Shown: positions 11,293 to 22,050, counted from the stretch's first letter. The stretch: DNA of 64,000 nt from Aedes albopictus (GCF_035046485.1 NC_085136.1:161445963-161509962); one strand, 5' to 3'. The notes: generated by a model not told the origin, from the sequence alone. Translations and numbers: made by a program.

Positions 11293-12053
11293 GTATTTAA
11301 AAAAAACTGATAAATTGTAGATTGTAACTAAAGAACTTATTAACTTATCACAGGTTCAAAACTGGAAAAAACGCTCCCCCCATTTTGAGCGAAAATTTGT
11401 GTTTTTGTGTATTACCATTTTTTTTTATTGCAAAATCAGTGCCTGGTCGATCTCTATAAAACTACACAATTAATTTAGAATACCGTGTTCGGTAAATTTT
11501 TGACGAAAATAGAACAGCTGCATATAACTATACTGCATTGTTTACCTTTTGCACCAGGTTTTGACAGTTGGTGTACTGAGCTTCTATAAAATCGATTACC
11601 GAAGCTTTCGAAATAGTTCTGCTGTTCTATTTTCGCCAAAAAAGTGCTAACAGGCAATTCAGAATTGAGTGTGTACGTCACAGTTTTTTCCAACAAATTT
11701 AAACTTTTAGTTAAATAACTCTAAAACTAAAAAAAAATGAAACCATCTTTGAGACGAAATTCATCAGCATACAATGGAACAAAAATTTAAAAAAATCCTA
11801 TCTCTATCAATTTTGTGCTTCTAAACTCGTATAACGCATCAAAACTCTTACAACTTCTGAATTCGACTGTGAAAAAGCAAAACATAATTTTGAAATTGTC
11901 CCTCAAACTCCTAAAGGTAGGCAATTTCTTTTGATATGAGCGAGATCTACCACAATGAATCACTATTTTGTCGAAAAAATCCAACATTTTGAACTGATTC
12001 ATGCTCAGAATAGCTGCATTACTTTACAATCAAGGCTCCATAAAAAATGTTAA
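11293..12053. other. AT-rich, one small inverted repeat
   Basis: The only structure seen is an imperfect inverted repeat: TTTTGACGAAAATAGAACAGC near 11499-11519 and its complement near 11622-11642, which suggests a decayed foldback element of about 170 bp. Nothing coding is visible. Confidence 0.45.
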
Positions 12054-12055
12054 TA

Positions 12056-12268
12056 GGGTCTGGGACCATTTGGGCAGGAGCACCTATTTTGGGCACTTGC
12101 TGCTATAACTCAGTCTATTTCAAACCGATTGACTTGAATTTTTGAACTTAGCTAGATACTGTGCCTTCCTGATCGTGTTTCAAAAATCAAGTCAATAGGT
12201 TCAAAAATGACTGAGTTATAGCAGCAAGTGCCCAAAATAGGTGCTCCTGCCCAAATGGTCCCAGACCC
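12056..12268. mobile_element. Foldback Tc1/mariner-type MITE (213 bp)
   Basis: Nearly the whole element is an inverted repeat. It begins GGGTCTGGGACCATTTGGGC and ends in the complement, with arms of about 95 bp matching almost perfectly. It is flanked by TA dinucleotides at 12054-12055 and 12269-12270, the target duplication of the Tc1/mariner superfamily. There is no transposase, so it is non-autonomous. Its right TA is also the left TA of the next element. Confidence 0.85.
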
Positions 12269-12270
12269 TA

Positions 12271-12849
12271 CAGTATCGGACAATAAAAATGCACCAAAGC
12301 CGTTTTCCCATACAAACTAGTGAACTTTGGATTGCCATATCTCAGTCATGTCTCATCCAATTGTTTTCATTTTTCTGTGACGAACTACAAAACATTTCAA
12401 TTTTCAAAAACTATTGAAAAAGTTCAGTGATAACTATTGATTCAAAAGTTACAGATAGGTTGAATTTTGACAATAAAAATGCACCAAGACTAAAAATTGT
12501 ATAGCCTGATATGCTGAAGTCAGATAGCTATAGTGTCTTCAGCAAATTTATTGGTCATCACACAAGAAACATATTTGCCGAAGACACCATAGTGATTTGA
12601 CTTCAGCATTTTTGGCTACATAATTTTTTGTCTTGGTGCATTTTTATTGTCAAAATTCAACCTATCTGCATCTTTTGAATCAATAGTTATCACTGAACTT
12701 TTTCAATAGTTTTTGAAAATTGAAATGTTTTGTAGTTCGTCACAGAAAAATGGAAACAATCGGTTGAGACATAACTGAGATATGGCAATCCAAAGTTGAC
12801 TAGTTGGTATGGAAAAACGGCTTTGGTGCATTTTTATTGTCCGATACTG
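12271..12849. mobile_element. Foldback Tc1/mariner-type MITE (579 bp)
   Basis: The element begins CAGTATCGGACAATAAAAAT and ends in the complement, flanked by TA at 12269-12270 and 12850-12851. Each arm is about 280 bp and differs from the other at only a minority of positions. The subsequence ACAATAAAAATGCACCAA occurs near both the outer end and the middle of each arm, so the arms contain an internal duplication. It has no ORF. The CAGT start and TA target fit Tc1/mariner. Confidence 0.85.
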
Positions 12850-12965
12850 TACATAAAGTATACAGCACTCCGGTGCAATCGATTATTTAATACCAACGAT
12901 TCCAGTTGAGTAAGAAACACATTTAAAATCCTTAACAAATAAAACAAAACTAACTTTTTTTTTCC

Positions 12966-14270
12966 TTCAAGAGTTTCTCGGGCATTCTTCCAGGTGTTTC
13001 TCGGGAATTCCTCCAGGAGTTTCTTTAGGAGTTCCTCGGAAATTTCTCCAGAAGTTTCTTGGGAATTCTTTTAGGAGTTTCTCCAGAATTTATTTAGGGG
13101 TTCTTAGGGAATTCCCCAGCAGTTTCTCAAATGCCTCAGAAATTCCTCCTGGAACTTCTCGGAAATTTCTCCAGAAGTTCTTTGGGAATTCCTCCATGAT
13201 TTCCTCGGTTATTTTTCCAGGAGTTCCTCGGGATTTTCTCTACGAGTTCTTCGAAGATTCTTCCAGGAGTCATTCGGAAATCTTTTCAAGAGATTCTCGG
13301 ATATACCTCAAAGAATTCCTCAGGAGCTCCTCCAGAAGTTCCTAGGAAATTCCTCCATGTATTCTTCGGAATCCCTCCAGGAGTTCCTCGAGAATTTCTT
13401 CAGGAGCTCTTTGAGAATTCTTCCTGGAGTTTCTCGGGAATTACTTTAAGGGTTCCTTGGAATTCCTATAGGAGTTCCTTAGGAACTGTTCCAGGACTTT
13501 TTCGGGAAATTCTCCAAGAGTTCCTCGGAAATTCCTAAAGGAGTTTGCCGAGAGTTCTTAGGGAATTCCTCGGCAATTCCTTTAGGGGTTCCTCCTGCAG
13601 TAGATATCCGAGGAATCTAGAGAAATTCCCGAGAGACTGCAAAAAAAAAACCTTCAGGAACTTCGAAGGAATTCTCTTGGAGGGATTTCCAAGAAACACT
13701 CAACTCCTAGAGAAATTCCCGAGGAATCCCAGAGTGAATTGCCAAGGAACTGCTGGGGGATTTCTCGAGAACTCCTGGAGGTATTCCCGAGAAACTCTTA
13801 AAGAAATTCCTGGAAGGATTCCCGACGACTAACTCCTGGAGAAATTACCGAGGATCTCCTGGAGGAATTCTCGTGGATTTCCTGAAGGATCATCAAGGAT
13901 TTCCTGGAAGATTTTTCTGCAAGGGTTCCCAAAGATCACCTGGATGAATTCCCGAAGAACTCATGGAGGAATTTCCGAGGAACCCAAGGAGGAATGTCTG
14001 AAGAACTCCTGGAAGAATTCTCGGAAACTTATGGAGGAATTCCCGTAGAATTCCTGGTGGAGTACCCGAAGGAGTTTTGGTGGAAATCCTAAGAAACTCG
14101 TGAAGGAATTCCCGACGATCTCCTGGAGAAATTCCCGAGCATCTTTTGGACGAATTCCCGAGCATCTCCAGGAGGAATTCTCGAGGATTCCCGAGATACT
14201 TCTGGGGGAATTCCCGAAAAACTCCTAGAGGAATTCCTGAGGAACTGCTGGAGGAATTTCCGAAACCCTC
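12966..14270. repeat. Inverted array of a ~23-nt repeat (array 1)
   Basis: The left half (12966 to about 13600) is built of degenerate units of about 23 nt, each two half-units: TTCCTCCAGGAG followed by TTCCTCGGGAA. At about 13600 the polarity flips, and the right half (about 13610-14270) consists of the reverse complement, units such as TTCCCGAGGAACTCCTGGAG. The two arms are nearly equal, about 635 and 660 bp. Because 23 is not a multiple of 3, ORFs across it (13545-13832 plus, 13893-14273 minus) read all three frames in turn and give a spurious 23-residue periodic protein. Not a gene. Confidence 0.85.
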
Positions 14271-15000
14271 CATGCATTATGCAGCGTTAAGTGAAAAAAA
14301 TGGAAGATATAAAAAAAAAAACAAAAAAAATACACCCTTTGGATTTTTTGTGTTTTACCCAAAGTTTTATTTTAAAAATTCATCATCTGAATAGAAGTAA
14401 TAAAGTATAATTCAACAGTAGATTACCTAAAGCATCAATTTTTATTGACTTTCGTGCTAATTTCATCTTAGGTGTGATAAGGCGAGATAAACCCATAAAA
14501 TTGTCTTTGTTTGTTCTCAGAGGTCCCACTTGCCCCAGATAGCGAAATGCACTGGGGAAAGTGAGAGCAGATAACTAAAGGTAATAAATAAAAATAAAAT
14601 ACAGCTTTTTCGCTTGAAATCATTTGTATGAACTCCAAATACTATCCTGAAACCAAAAAAGTATTTGTAGAATAACAAATCTATTTTTAAACGACGAATG
14701 TAGTAGAGCACGTCAATCTTACCTATAGTGAATTGAAAATAACATATGAACAACAATAACGTATATGGTATCTTTATCGTTGAAACAATAACATTTTTTG
14801 TATTCAAAGTATCCGTAGGTGTGATACCTATGTTTTCCATGAAGAATGTTAGTCTTAAAAATAAATAATTAAAAAAATACTAGCTATAGGTCTCACTTGC
14901 CCCCGATTCTCATTTGCCCCGGGGTACCTTACCTATTGAAAATTGATTACCAATCTACGGGACCAACAAATAGCTACATAAATACTTCCTGCAATGTGAT
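14271..15000. other. AT-rich with TTGCCCC motifs
   Basis: CACTTGCCCC occurs at about 14525, CACTTGCCCCC at about 14892 and CATTTGCCCCGGGGTACC at about 14910, with GGGGAAAGTGAGAGC near 14555 as a partly inverted counterpart. This may be the remnant of a TIR element, but boundaries are not clear. Confidence 0.35.
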
Positions 15001-16063
15001 TCTGACCCAATAATTGAATCGAAGCTGAACAACATGTTTAACCATCTAGTTCACCTTCACCTTGGACGAGTTCAAGCACCATCACCCTCCGCTTCGGAGC
15101 AACAGATCCGAAAAAAAAATCAAATATTCAAAGTCATCGCTGGTCCGCTCAACATCACAGCAAATAATTTGAATACTCCGAAGAAATGTTTAAACCAGAA
15201 CTGCGCTGATTCAACAATAAAGGAAAAATCACCCAACAAAGCCCACAATAAAACCATCACCGGATTTCCACTGGACTGTCGTCGTCCTATCCCAGCGTCA
15301 TCGTCGTCGTCGTCGTCAAGTGCGGTAGCGTTCAATGCGGCCTTTTTTATTGAGGCGTAATCAAGTTCAGGCCTCAGTAAATCCAAGACGGCGCACAGAC
15401 TGTCAACGCGCGCCGCGCGGAAAGTGATGAAATTAAATTATTATGCATGTTTACAACTCTCTTCCGAGTAGGCAAGCAAGCTGAAGCTGGGGCAGGTATA
15501 TCTATGTGCGTCTATCAAAAGGCAAACACCAGCAGCGCCAGCAGCGATCCGTGACGACACACACTGGAGTAACAGGGTCCAATTCATGGCCAAAAAATTT
15601 TAACACGTTTTTATGGTGTATTATGAATGTACTAACGATAAAATTGTGAATTTAGATATTGCGGAAGCATTTTGGATTATAAATAGCCATATTTATTCAC
15701 TTAAACGCTAGAAATGATTTCTTATAACCTCTCCAAGGACAACGTTTATTTTCACCCCCAAAAATCGCTTGAAGCGTCGAACATTTTTATTTGACAACAG
15801 AGAACTGAAAAATAATTATATTTCCATGAAAAATATTGTTTGGAAACAAGGGCCACCTCGTTCCATAGAAATTCTCCTAGAAGTGTGAGAGAAATTAAAT
15901 TCTTTTATAAGTGTAGATAACGTGTCTTCAGCAAAGTTGTAAGGAATGTCATAATTGGGAAACTTGTTGAACAATTGTTCTATCTTCACAGTTTTTGGGA
16001 ATATGGGCCGTTATTTTTGAACGGTTTCTTAAACTCAGTTAAATGTTGTACCTTTTTCTAGAT
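15001..16063. other. No recognisable gene; TCG microsatellite
   Basis: Contains a short (TCG)n microsatellite near 15298-15318. A 108-codon ORF at 15034-15360 owes its serine run to that microsatellite and has no recognisable domain, so I do not call it a gene. Confidence 0.4.
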
Positions 16064-16287
16064 ATTTTGGGAATCACATTTTCATTTTGGGGATACTTTT
16101 ATAGTGCCCTGGAAAACACATCAAAACTCAAAAATTAATCATGGATTGAAATTTTAGGAGTTTGAACATGATGATAGAAGCCGTGTGGAATATATCAGTT
16201 TGCATTTTTCTATTAAAACATGGCATTTTAACACAACTTTATACATAAAAGTAAGTTCGTGGAGTACTGAGTGAAAAACTCAATGAG
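16064..16287. repeat. Left part of dispersed element copy A (split by BEL)
   Basis: This AT-rich stretch is clearly similar to 35078-35162 plus 41906-42059 in the second copy (copy B): shared blocks are AATCACATTTTCATTTT, CAGATTGAAAT/TGGATTGAAAT and GATAGAAGCC/GAGAGAAGCC. It stops exactly at the BEL target site and resumes at 21662. It is therefore an older element that was the landing site of the BEL retrotransposon. Confidence 0.7.
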
Positions 16288-16747
16288 TGTTTGTTCCCAA
16301 CTAGTTCCCAATATATTTCTATAGGCTCGCGCCGAATCCACCTTGCTCTAGTACTGCAATTGAGTGCTAGGTGGTAGTAGTAGTGCTAGAAATGAATAGC
16401 ATGTAATTTAAATACTGTAAGTAGTAGTAGGCAGTTAGGTTTCATTAGATCATGAATTATAAAATAAAATTAGTCTAAGTTGAACTCCCGAAGAAATAAA
16501 GTGTCCTTAAATAGTTCCAATATATATTTGCGAGTCAATAAAGTGATCTTCAAAGTGCCAAACGTTTCCTATTGCGAAGAAGAAATCCTCCTAGTGGCAG
16601 TTAGCTGCAACACAGCGAGCTTTGTTGAAAGTGAAGTAGCTCATTATCCTATGCCACCACCACCCGCGCAGCATAGAGCAACTCTACAGCCGCAATCCGA
16701 TTTTCTACCCGAGAAATTCCACCGGAAATCACGAACCTGCCCCAACA
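16288..16747 (+). repeat. 5' LTR of the BEL/Pao element
   Basis: 460 bp, starting TGTTTGTTCCCAACTAG and ending CTGCCCCAACA. It contains a TATAAAATAAAA stretch near 16458 that could serve as a TATA box, and AATAAA signals near 16495 and 16536. Identical by eye to 21202-21661. Confidence 0.9.
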
Positions 16748-17374
16748 TATTTGGTGCCGTGACCAGGATTCGGTTTCCGTTTCGCCATTGTGTCCGTGAT
16801 CCGAGTGACCTTCAACCGCCATCGCGAGAAGGCGTCGCTATTGAAATTCCGCCATCATTTTCTACCGATCAACCGCCATTCCTCCGAAGAAGATTCCCGA
16901 GTGTTCCAGAATATTAATACAAGGCCTATTGAAATTAGGCACACGGTACGTGTGATTCCACAGTGCGCAGTTATTATCCGCGGGTGCCTTGAGATTTTTT
17001 CGATTTTCTTTACACGCTTTCAACATCCGTCCATCGAGAATTCCCGCCAGTGAACGCAAGAGCTTTGCCCGTTTCCGGCCCATTCCCGCCGGTGAATAGA
17101 AGTGCCGTTTCCCGTTTCCCGCCCTCGAGAGTGCTACCGAATACCCAGAGGCCATTCCGTCACCATTTCCGCTAATCCGGCCAACCCTCCATCGCCGAGA
17201 ATCCGCAGTATCCAGAGGTGTTTTATAAGAAATACAAGGCATTATCCTAGCCTTGAAGAGGTTAGTAGTATTCCAAAATCCCCCACGCCATTTGTCCGGC
17301 TCTACCGGGTCTTTTTTGTGTGCATCCCCATCTAGAACCGCCATTTTGTTACGCCGTACCCCAACCGTTCCGTC
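16748..17374 (+). promoter_or_regulatory. BEL leader with primer-binding site
   Basis: The sequence TTGGTGCCGTGACCAGGAT begins 3 bp inside the LTR and is the probable tRNA primer-binding region for minus-strand synthesis. The remaining leader of about 600 nt upstream of the gag start has short overlapping ORFs only and may hold packaging signals; this part is inference. Confidence 0.65.
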
Positions 17375-20300
17375 ATGGAGGAACAACGCCAGCTTCAGCT
17401 AACCAACCGCCGCACGACCCTCATGGCTTCACTGGGGAGAGCCGAGCAGTTTGTGTCGAAATACCAAGCCGACCGTGATCAAGCCCAAGTACCGCTGCGC
17501 ATCGAGAACATCGACAACGTGTGGATGGGACTGGAGGACGTTCAAACGCAACTCGAGGAACTGGATGTCACCGAAGAAGGTAGGGAACAGAACAATCAAA
17601 TCCGTTCCAAATTCGAATCCGTTTATTTCAAAGTAAAGGCTGCTCTAAATTCCCTCTTACCCGCTAGTCCAATTCAAACTCCAAGCGCAATCCCTAACCC
17701 TCCCGCCAATTTGCTTTCCGGCATCAAGCTTCCCACCATTTCGTTGCCCGAGTTCGATGGCGACTACAATCAATGGCTGGCTTTTCATGACACCTTTGTT
17801 GCCCTGATACACTCTAACGCTGACGTCCCCGACGTGCAAAAATTCCATTATCTCCGCGCCGCCTTGAAAGGTGAAGCGGCTCAGCTGATCGAGTCGATCG
17901 CAATTAGCTCTGCAAATTATACTGTCGCCTGGCAGACGCTTACCACCCGCTACGCCAACGACTACCTGCTCAAAAAGCGCCACTTGCAAGCCCTCCTAGA
18001 TTGTCCCCGCATGAAAAGAGAATCCGCCGAAGCCCTGCATAGCCTTGTTGATGAGTACCAACGCCATACAAAAATTCTCCACCAACTTCAAGAACCCGTT
18101 GATCAATGGAGCACAATGCTCGAGCATCTGCTCTGCATCCGCCTTGACGATGGTACCCTCAAGGCCTGGGAGGATTATGCTACTACCGTCGCTAACCCAA
18201 ACTACACCTGTCTCGTAGATTTTCTACAACGTAGGATCCGTGTTCTAGAATCGATGTCCGTCAACCACCAGTCGCATAACTCGCAAACGCCAGTCAATCA
18301 AGTCCCTCTCCATCGAAAGCCATTGTTCCACAAAGTTACCACCCACGCCGTCGCAGAAGAACAGCCCAAATGCTACGCTTGCAATCAGTATCACTTTCTC
18401 ATTAAATGTCCCCGCTTTGAGAAAATGAACGTGTCTGACCGTATGAGACTAGTCGACAACAATCGTCTTTGTCAGAATTGTTTCCGCCACGATCACTTTG
18501 CTCGAAACTGCCAGTCAAAATATTCCTGCCGACACTGCCAAAGAAGACACCACACCTTGTTGCATCACAATCACACCAACAGCTTCAATGAATCCACTCT
18601 CCAAGCATCATCATCGCGATTCGCCAATCAATCCATTCATGCACCCAATCCGTTGTCGAATCGAAACAATGCTCCATCCACTACCTACACATGCGCGAGC
18701 TCCACCTCGCATGCAAACGATCCCGCGCCTACATCGAATTCCAACGTTCTGCTTTCCACCGTCGTTCTATTGATCATCGATTCGAATGGTAATGCTCACC
18801 CTGCACGTGCATTGTTGGATAGCGGCTCTCAATCCAACATAATGAGCGAGAGACTGTGCCAGATGTTGAAATTGAAGCGGCGTGTCGTAAACATCCCCGT
18901 CCATGGTGTAGGTGAATCAGCCTCTAATGTGAAGCACGGCGTCCACTCTTCCATTCGCTCCAGAAGGAATGATTTCCAAATCGACCTCGATTTTCTAGTC
19001 CTCCCTCGTGTCACAATAGACCTGCCCGCTGAGACGTTTCCAGCCAGCAACTGGCGAATTCCAAGCGATTTGTTCCTAGCCGACCCCAGCTTCAACAAAA
19101 CCGGGGCAATTGATTTGCTTCTGGGAGCGGAACATTTCTACAATTTCGTCAACACTGGGACACAAATCGAACAGGATCAAAAGCCTCTGCTAGTCGAGAG
19201 TGTCTTTGGATGGATTGTTGTCGGAAGAAACCAATTTCCGTCCGCCCCACAGCCAACGGTATGCCATGTGTCCGTTTCAGATCCCCTCCATGACGCCGTC
19301 GAACTTTTCTGGAAAATTAAGGAACTTAATAACACGCCCAACTACTCCGTCGTAGAGCAGCAATGTGAATCGCATTTCGTCGAAAATGTTACCCGCACCC
19401 ACGAAGATCGGAGCGTGATTTGCCTTCTACGCCACCCCGAGAGACGATTACAACAAGATCCCAATATGAAGCAGGAGTTCCAGGATTTCCACTCTGAGTA
19501 TGAATCCCTGGGTTACCCACGCATTGTTCCTTCGAACGAGCCCGAACCTCCGCAGACCTACATTCCCCATCTGCCGGTGGGGAAGGAATCACATACCACT
19601 ACAAAGGTGGGACCAGAAGTGCAAGGCGAAATGCTCACTCTCATCCCCACGAATCCACACGTACTCCCCACGTTTGCCGACGCTTCCGAGCAAGCACACA
19701 GAGCATGCACATACGCAAGATCTACCGATTCCAATGGTGGAATTGACGACCAGCCAATAGCGGTCAAATCAAGTGTTGCGCCTCTCAAACTCCTTTCGAT
19801 TCCACGCTTTGAACTATCGGCCGCCGTGCTTGCTGCTCGACTACGCGCTGAAATCCTCGAAGCACTCACCATGTCCATCGATTCATCCTACTTCTGGTCC
19901 GACTCGTCAGTCACACTCGAATGGTTGCGCTCCCCTCCGCATGTATGGAAAGCCTCTATCGCCCAGCGAGTATCAGAAATTCAAACTACAACCCAAGGAT
20001 CGGAATGGAACCATGCTGCAGGAATCAACAACCTGGCAGACCTAATTACGAGAGGAATGAAGCTGGTTGAGTTTCTGAGCAGTGATCTGTGGCACTACGG
20101 TTCATCCTGGCTGTGTCGTCGAAGTGAGCAGTGGCCAAGTTCACCAAAAACGGACAACCTTCCTGACGACATTCTGGAGAGGCGAGTAACGGTGGCGGCC
20201 GTCCAAACCAGGTCAAACGTCAACGAAATATCCCTACGAAGATCACCCTACTGGAGACTGCTACGAGTAACTGCCTGCTGCCTACGGTTCACCAACGCTT

Positions 20301-21046
20301 GCAGACGACGAAGGTCATCCGATCAACCAGAAGGAAGCACCGTTCTCACCGTGGAGGAACTATCGAAATCTCGCCTGAAGCTGGAAAAGCTATCCCAACG
20401 GAATTCTTTAGTGGAGGAGTTTAGGGATTTGAGTAGAGGGAAGCCAGTTTCGAAACGGTCTAATTTGCGCTTGATGAGTCCATTTCTTGATTCCGACGGA
20501 ATCATTCGAGTTGGGGGAAGGTTAAACCTCTTAGAGCAGCCATACCACACCAAGCATCCAATCCTACTACCCAGTTCCCATCCATTCACACGTTCTGTTG
20601 CCCACTATCACCTCAAACTGCTGCACGGTGGCGGCCGTGTATCACTAGCAACAATGCGGCAAGAATATTGGCCTATCCAAGATCGACGACTGCTAAACAC
20701 CGTCCTGCGACGCTGTTTCCAATGCACACGTGCATCTCCAACACCGGCAACTTCCAGAAGCTTCCAGGAGCAGGTCCAACGTTTCTGGTATCTGTTGCGA
20801 ACGGAGTATTTCCACGAATTGCAGAAGAAAGGCAGCAGAACAACACCGAGTACTGCCTATCAACCTGGAAGAATGGTTATTCTGGTGGACGAATCTCTTC
20901 CGCCAACAAGATGGCCACTAGCAAGGACCACCGAATCGCATCCAGGACGAGACGGAATCACAAGAACCGTTACAGTCAAAACCAGCGAAGGGATCCATCT
21001 CACGACCTATCACCAGACTTTGTTGATTGCCGTACGAAGATTTTGA
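17375..21046 (+). CDS. BEL/Pao Gag-Pol polyprotein with internally deleted RT and integrase
   Basis: 1223 codons, no stop or frameshift. Order: Gag with an acidic/coiled N-terminus (residues about 1-320); three Cys/His knuckles at about 333-396 (CYACNQYHFLIKC, CQNCFRHDHFARNC, CRHCQRRHH); aspartic protease with LLDSGSQSNI near 480; the pre-RT block ESVFGWIVVGRN near 606; the start of RT (HPERRLQQDPNMKQEF) up to TTTKV near 740. Within about 25 residues it then jumps to the RNase H block FADASEQA (765) and YFWSDSSVTLEWL (about 838). The RT palm with its YxDD is missing. The integrase zinc-binding part (HPFTRSVAHYHLKLLHGG with CFQC, about 1066-1117) is followed directly by the family C-terminal domain (FWYLLRTEYFHELQ, about 1138 onward), so the DDE core is missing too. 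Both deletions keep the frame. Gag and protease could still be made. The start is the first ATG in frame with the Gag-like region. Confidence 0.9.
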   Translation: MEEQRQLQLTNRRTTLMASLGRAEQFVSKYQADRDQAQVPLRIENIDNVWMGLEDVQTQLEELDVTEEGREQNNQIRSKFESVYFKVKAALNSLLPASPIQTPSAIPNPPANLLSGIKLPTISLPEFDGDYNQWLAFHDTFVALIHSNADVPDVQKFHYLRAALKGEAAQLIESIAISSANYTVAWQTLTTRYANDYLLKKRHLQALLDCPRMKRESAEALHSLVDEYQRHTKILHQLQEPVDQWSTMLEHLLCIRLDDGTLKAWEDYATTVANPNYTCLVDFLQRRIRVLESMSVNHQSHNSQTPVNQVPLHRKPLFHKVTTHAVAEEQPKCYACNQYHFLIKCPRFEKMNVSDRMRLVDNNRLCQNCFRHDHFARNCQSKYSCRHCQRRHHTLLHHNHTNSFNESTLQASSSRFANQSIHAPNPLSNRNNAPSTTYTCASSTSHANDPAPTSNSNVLLSTVVLLIIDSNGNAHPARALLDSGSQSNIMSERLCQMLKLKRRVVNIPVHGVGESASNVKHGVHSSIRSRRNDFQIDLDFLVLPRVTIDLPAETFPASNWRIPSDLFLADPSFNKTGAIDLLLGAEHFYNFVNTGTQIEQDQKPLLVESVFGWIVVGRNQFPSAPQPTVCHVSVSDPLHDAVELFWKIKELNNTPNYSVVEQQCESHFVENVTRTHEDRSVICLLRHPERRLQQDPNMKQEFQDFHSEYESLGYPRIVPSNEPEPPQTYIPHLPVGKESHTTTKVGPEVQGEMLTLIPTNPHVLPTFADASEQAHRACTYARSTDSNGGIDDQPIAVKSSVAPLKLLSIPRFELSAAVLAARLRAEILEALTMSIDSSYFWSDSSVTLEWLRSPPHVWKASIAQRVSEIQTTTQGSEWNHAAGINNLADLITRGMKLVEFLSSDLWHYGSSWLCRRSEQWPSSPKTDNLPDDILERRVTVAAVQTRSNVNEISLRRSPYWRLLRVTACCLRFTNACRRRRSSDQPEGSTVLTVEELSKSRLKLEKLSQRNSLVEEFRDLSRGKPVSKRSNLRLMSPFLDSDGIIRVGGRLNLLEQPYHTKHPILLPSSHPFTRSVAHYHLKLLHGGGRVSLATMRQEYWPIQDRRLLNTVLRRCFQCTRASPTPATSRSFQEQVQRFWYLLRTEYFHELQKKGSRTTPSTAYQPGRMVILVDESLPPTRWPLARTTESHPGRDGITRTVTVKTSEGIHLTTYHQTLLIAVRRF

Positions 21047-21201
21047 GCCTAAAATTGTAGAAATAGTTTAAAATTTGTAAAAACCCAAGAATTTCATTGG
21101 CAATTTTCTGCATGCACGATGTTGATGAGATTTGTAGACAATGAAATCGTGTTGACAAGTAAAACGTCAAAGATGAAATTTGAAATTTCAGGTGGCGGCG
21201 A

Positions 21202-21661
21202 TGTTTGTTCCCAACTAGTTCCCAATATATTTCTATAGGCTCGCGCCGAATCCACCTTGCTCTAGTACTGCAATTGAGTGCTAGGTGGTAGTAGTAGTGC
21301 TAGAAATGAATAGCATGTAATTTAAATACTGTAAGTAGTAGTAGGCAGTTAGGTTTCATTAGATCATGAATTATAAAATAAAATTAGTCTAAGTTGAACT
21401 CCCGAAGAAATAAAGTGTCCTTAAATAGTTCCAATATATATTTGCGAGTCAATAAAGTGATCTTCAAAGTGCCAAACGTTTCCTATTGCGAAGAAGAAAT
21501 CCTCCTAGTGGCAGTTAGCTGCAACACAGCGAGCTTTGTTGAAAGTGAAGTAGCTCATTATCCTATGCCACCACCACCCGCGCAGCATAGAGCAACTCTA
21601 CAGCCGCAATCCGATTTTCTACCCGAGAAATTCCACCGGAAATCACGAACCTGCCCCAACA
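21202..21661 (+). repeat. 3' LTR of the BEL/Pao element
   Basis: 460 bp, identical by eye to 16288-16747. The purine-rich AGGTGGCGGCGA immediately before it (21190-21201) is a weak candidate polypurine tract. The interval 21047-21201 is the 3' untranslated part. Confidence 0.9.
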
Positions 21662-22050
21662 ATGAGTTCAGCTATAAAAAACAATATTTATCTGAAAATA
21701 TTTTCTTAACGGTGCATCAACATATGATTACATACTACAAATAGTGAGCTCTTTTTTTGAGTTGTTTTTGATTTTTTTATAACAAATTTTGAACACAACA
21801 GTTCTAGCTACATTAGATTACTACTGCATTGCATACATTTAGGCGTTTATCGGTGTATGGAGATTTCTGCCCAAATTTACTAAATTATTTCAATTTGACA
21901 CATTTTGTTAAGAGATAGAAGACCAGATTTGTATTCTGCTATGATCTATCTACCGAGAATAAGTGGCCGTTCATTGAAAAAGTAGTCGAAACGAAGTTGT
22001 TATATCAAAATTAAACATAAATTGTAACTAAAAACTAGTCAAAAAGGTGT
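21662..22050. repeat. Right part of dispersed element copy A
   Basis: Continues copy A after the BEL insertion. Blocks shared with copy B are GCATCAACATATGAT/CATCAACATGATAAC, GCATTGCATAC with GGCGTTTATCGGTGTATGG/GGCATTTATCGGTATATGG (copy B 42770-42800), and CTACCGAGAATAA with CATTCATTGAAAAA (copy B 50988-51020). The order is the same as in copy B, where three large insertions separate the blocks. Confidence 0.7.

Larger units (their letters stand above)
16288..21661 (+). mobile_element. BEL/Pao-type LTR retrotransposon, complete ends, non-autonomous
   Basis: A 5374-bp element with two 460-bp LTRs (16288-16747, 21202-21661) that I compared line by line and found identical. The LTRs begin TG and end CA. 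A 5-bp target duplication ATGAG lies at 16283-16287 and 21662-21666. Just inside the left LTR is TTGGTGCCGTGACC (from 16751), typical of BEL/Pao primer-binding regions. One uninterrupted ORF fills most of the interior (17375-21046). The ORF lacks the RT and integrase catalytic cores, so the copy should depend on a related autonomous element. Identical LTRs imply a recent insertion. It split dispersed element copy A. Confidence 0.92.

Noticed and set aside
13545..14394. Long ORFs in the first 23-nt array, encoding G/S/P/R/E/F-rich periodic proteins
   Set aside because: The periodicity follows from a 23-nt DNA repeat read through three frames; both strands are open and no start context or independent domain supports a gene. 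The same holds for ORFs in the arrays at 26280-30563, 52800-56940 and 61990-63835.
15034..15360. 108-codon ORF with a serine run
   Set aside because: The run comes from a TCG microsatellite; no domain, and the opposite strand is equally open at 15120-15386.
16480..16917. 145-codon ORF starting in the BEL 5' LTR, repeated as 21394-21744 in the 3' LTR
   Set aside because: It is LTR and leader sequence; the two versions diverge outside the LTR and no domain is present.
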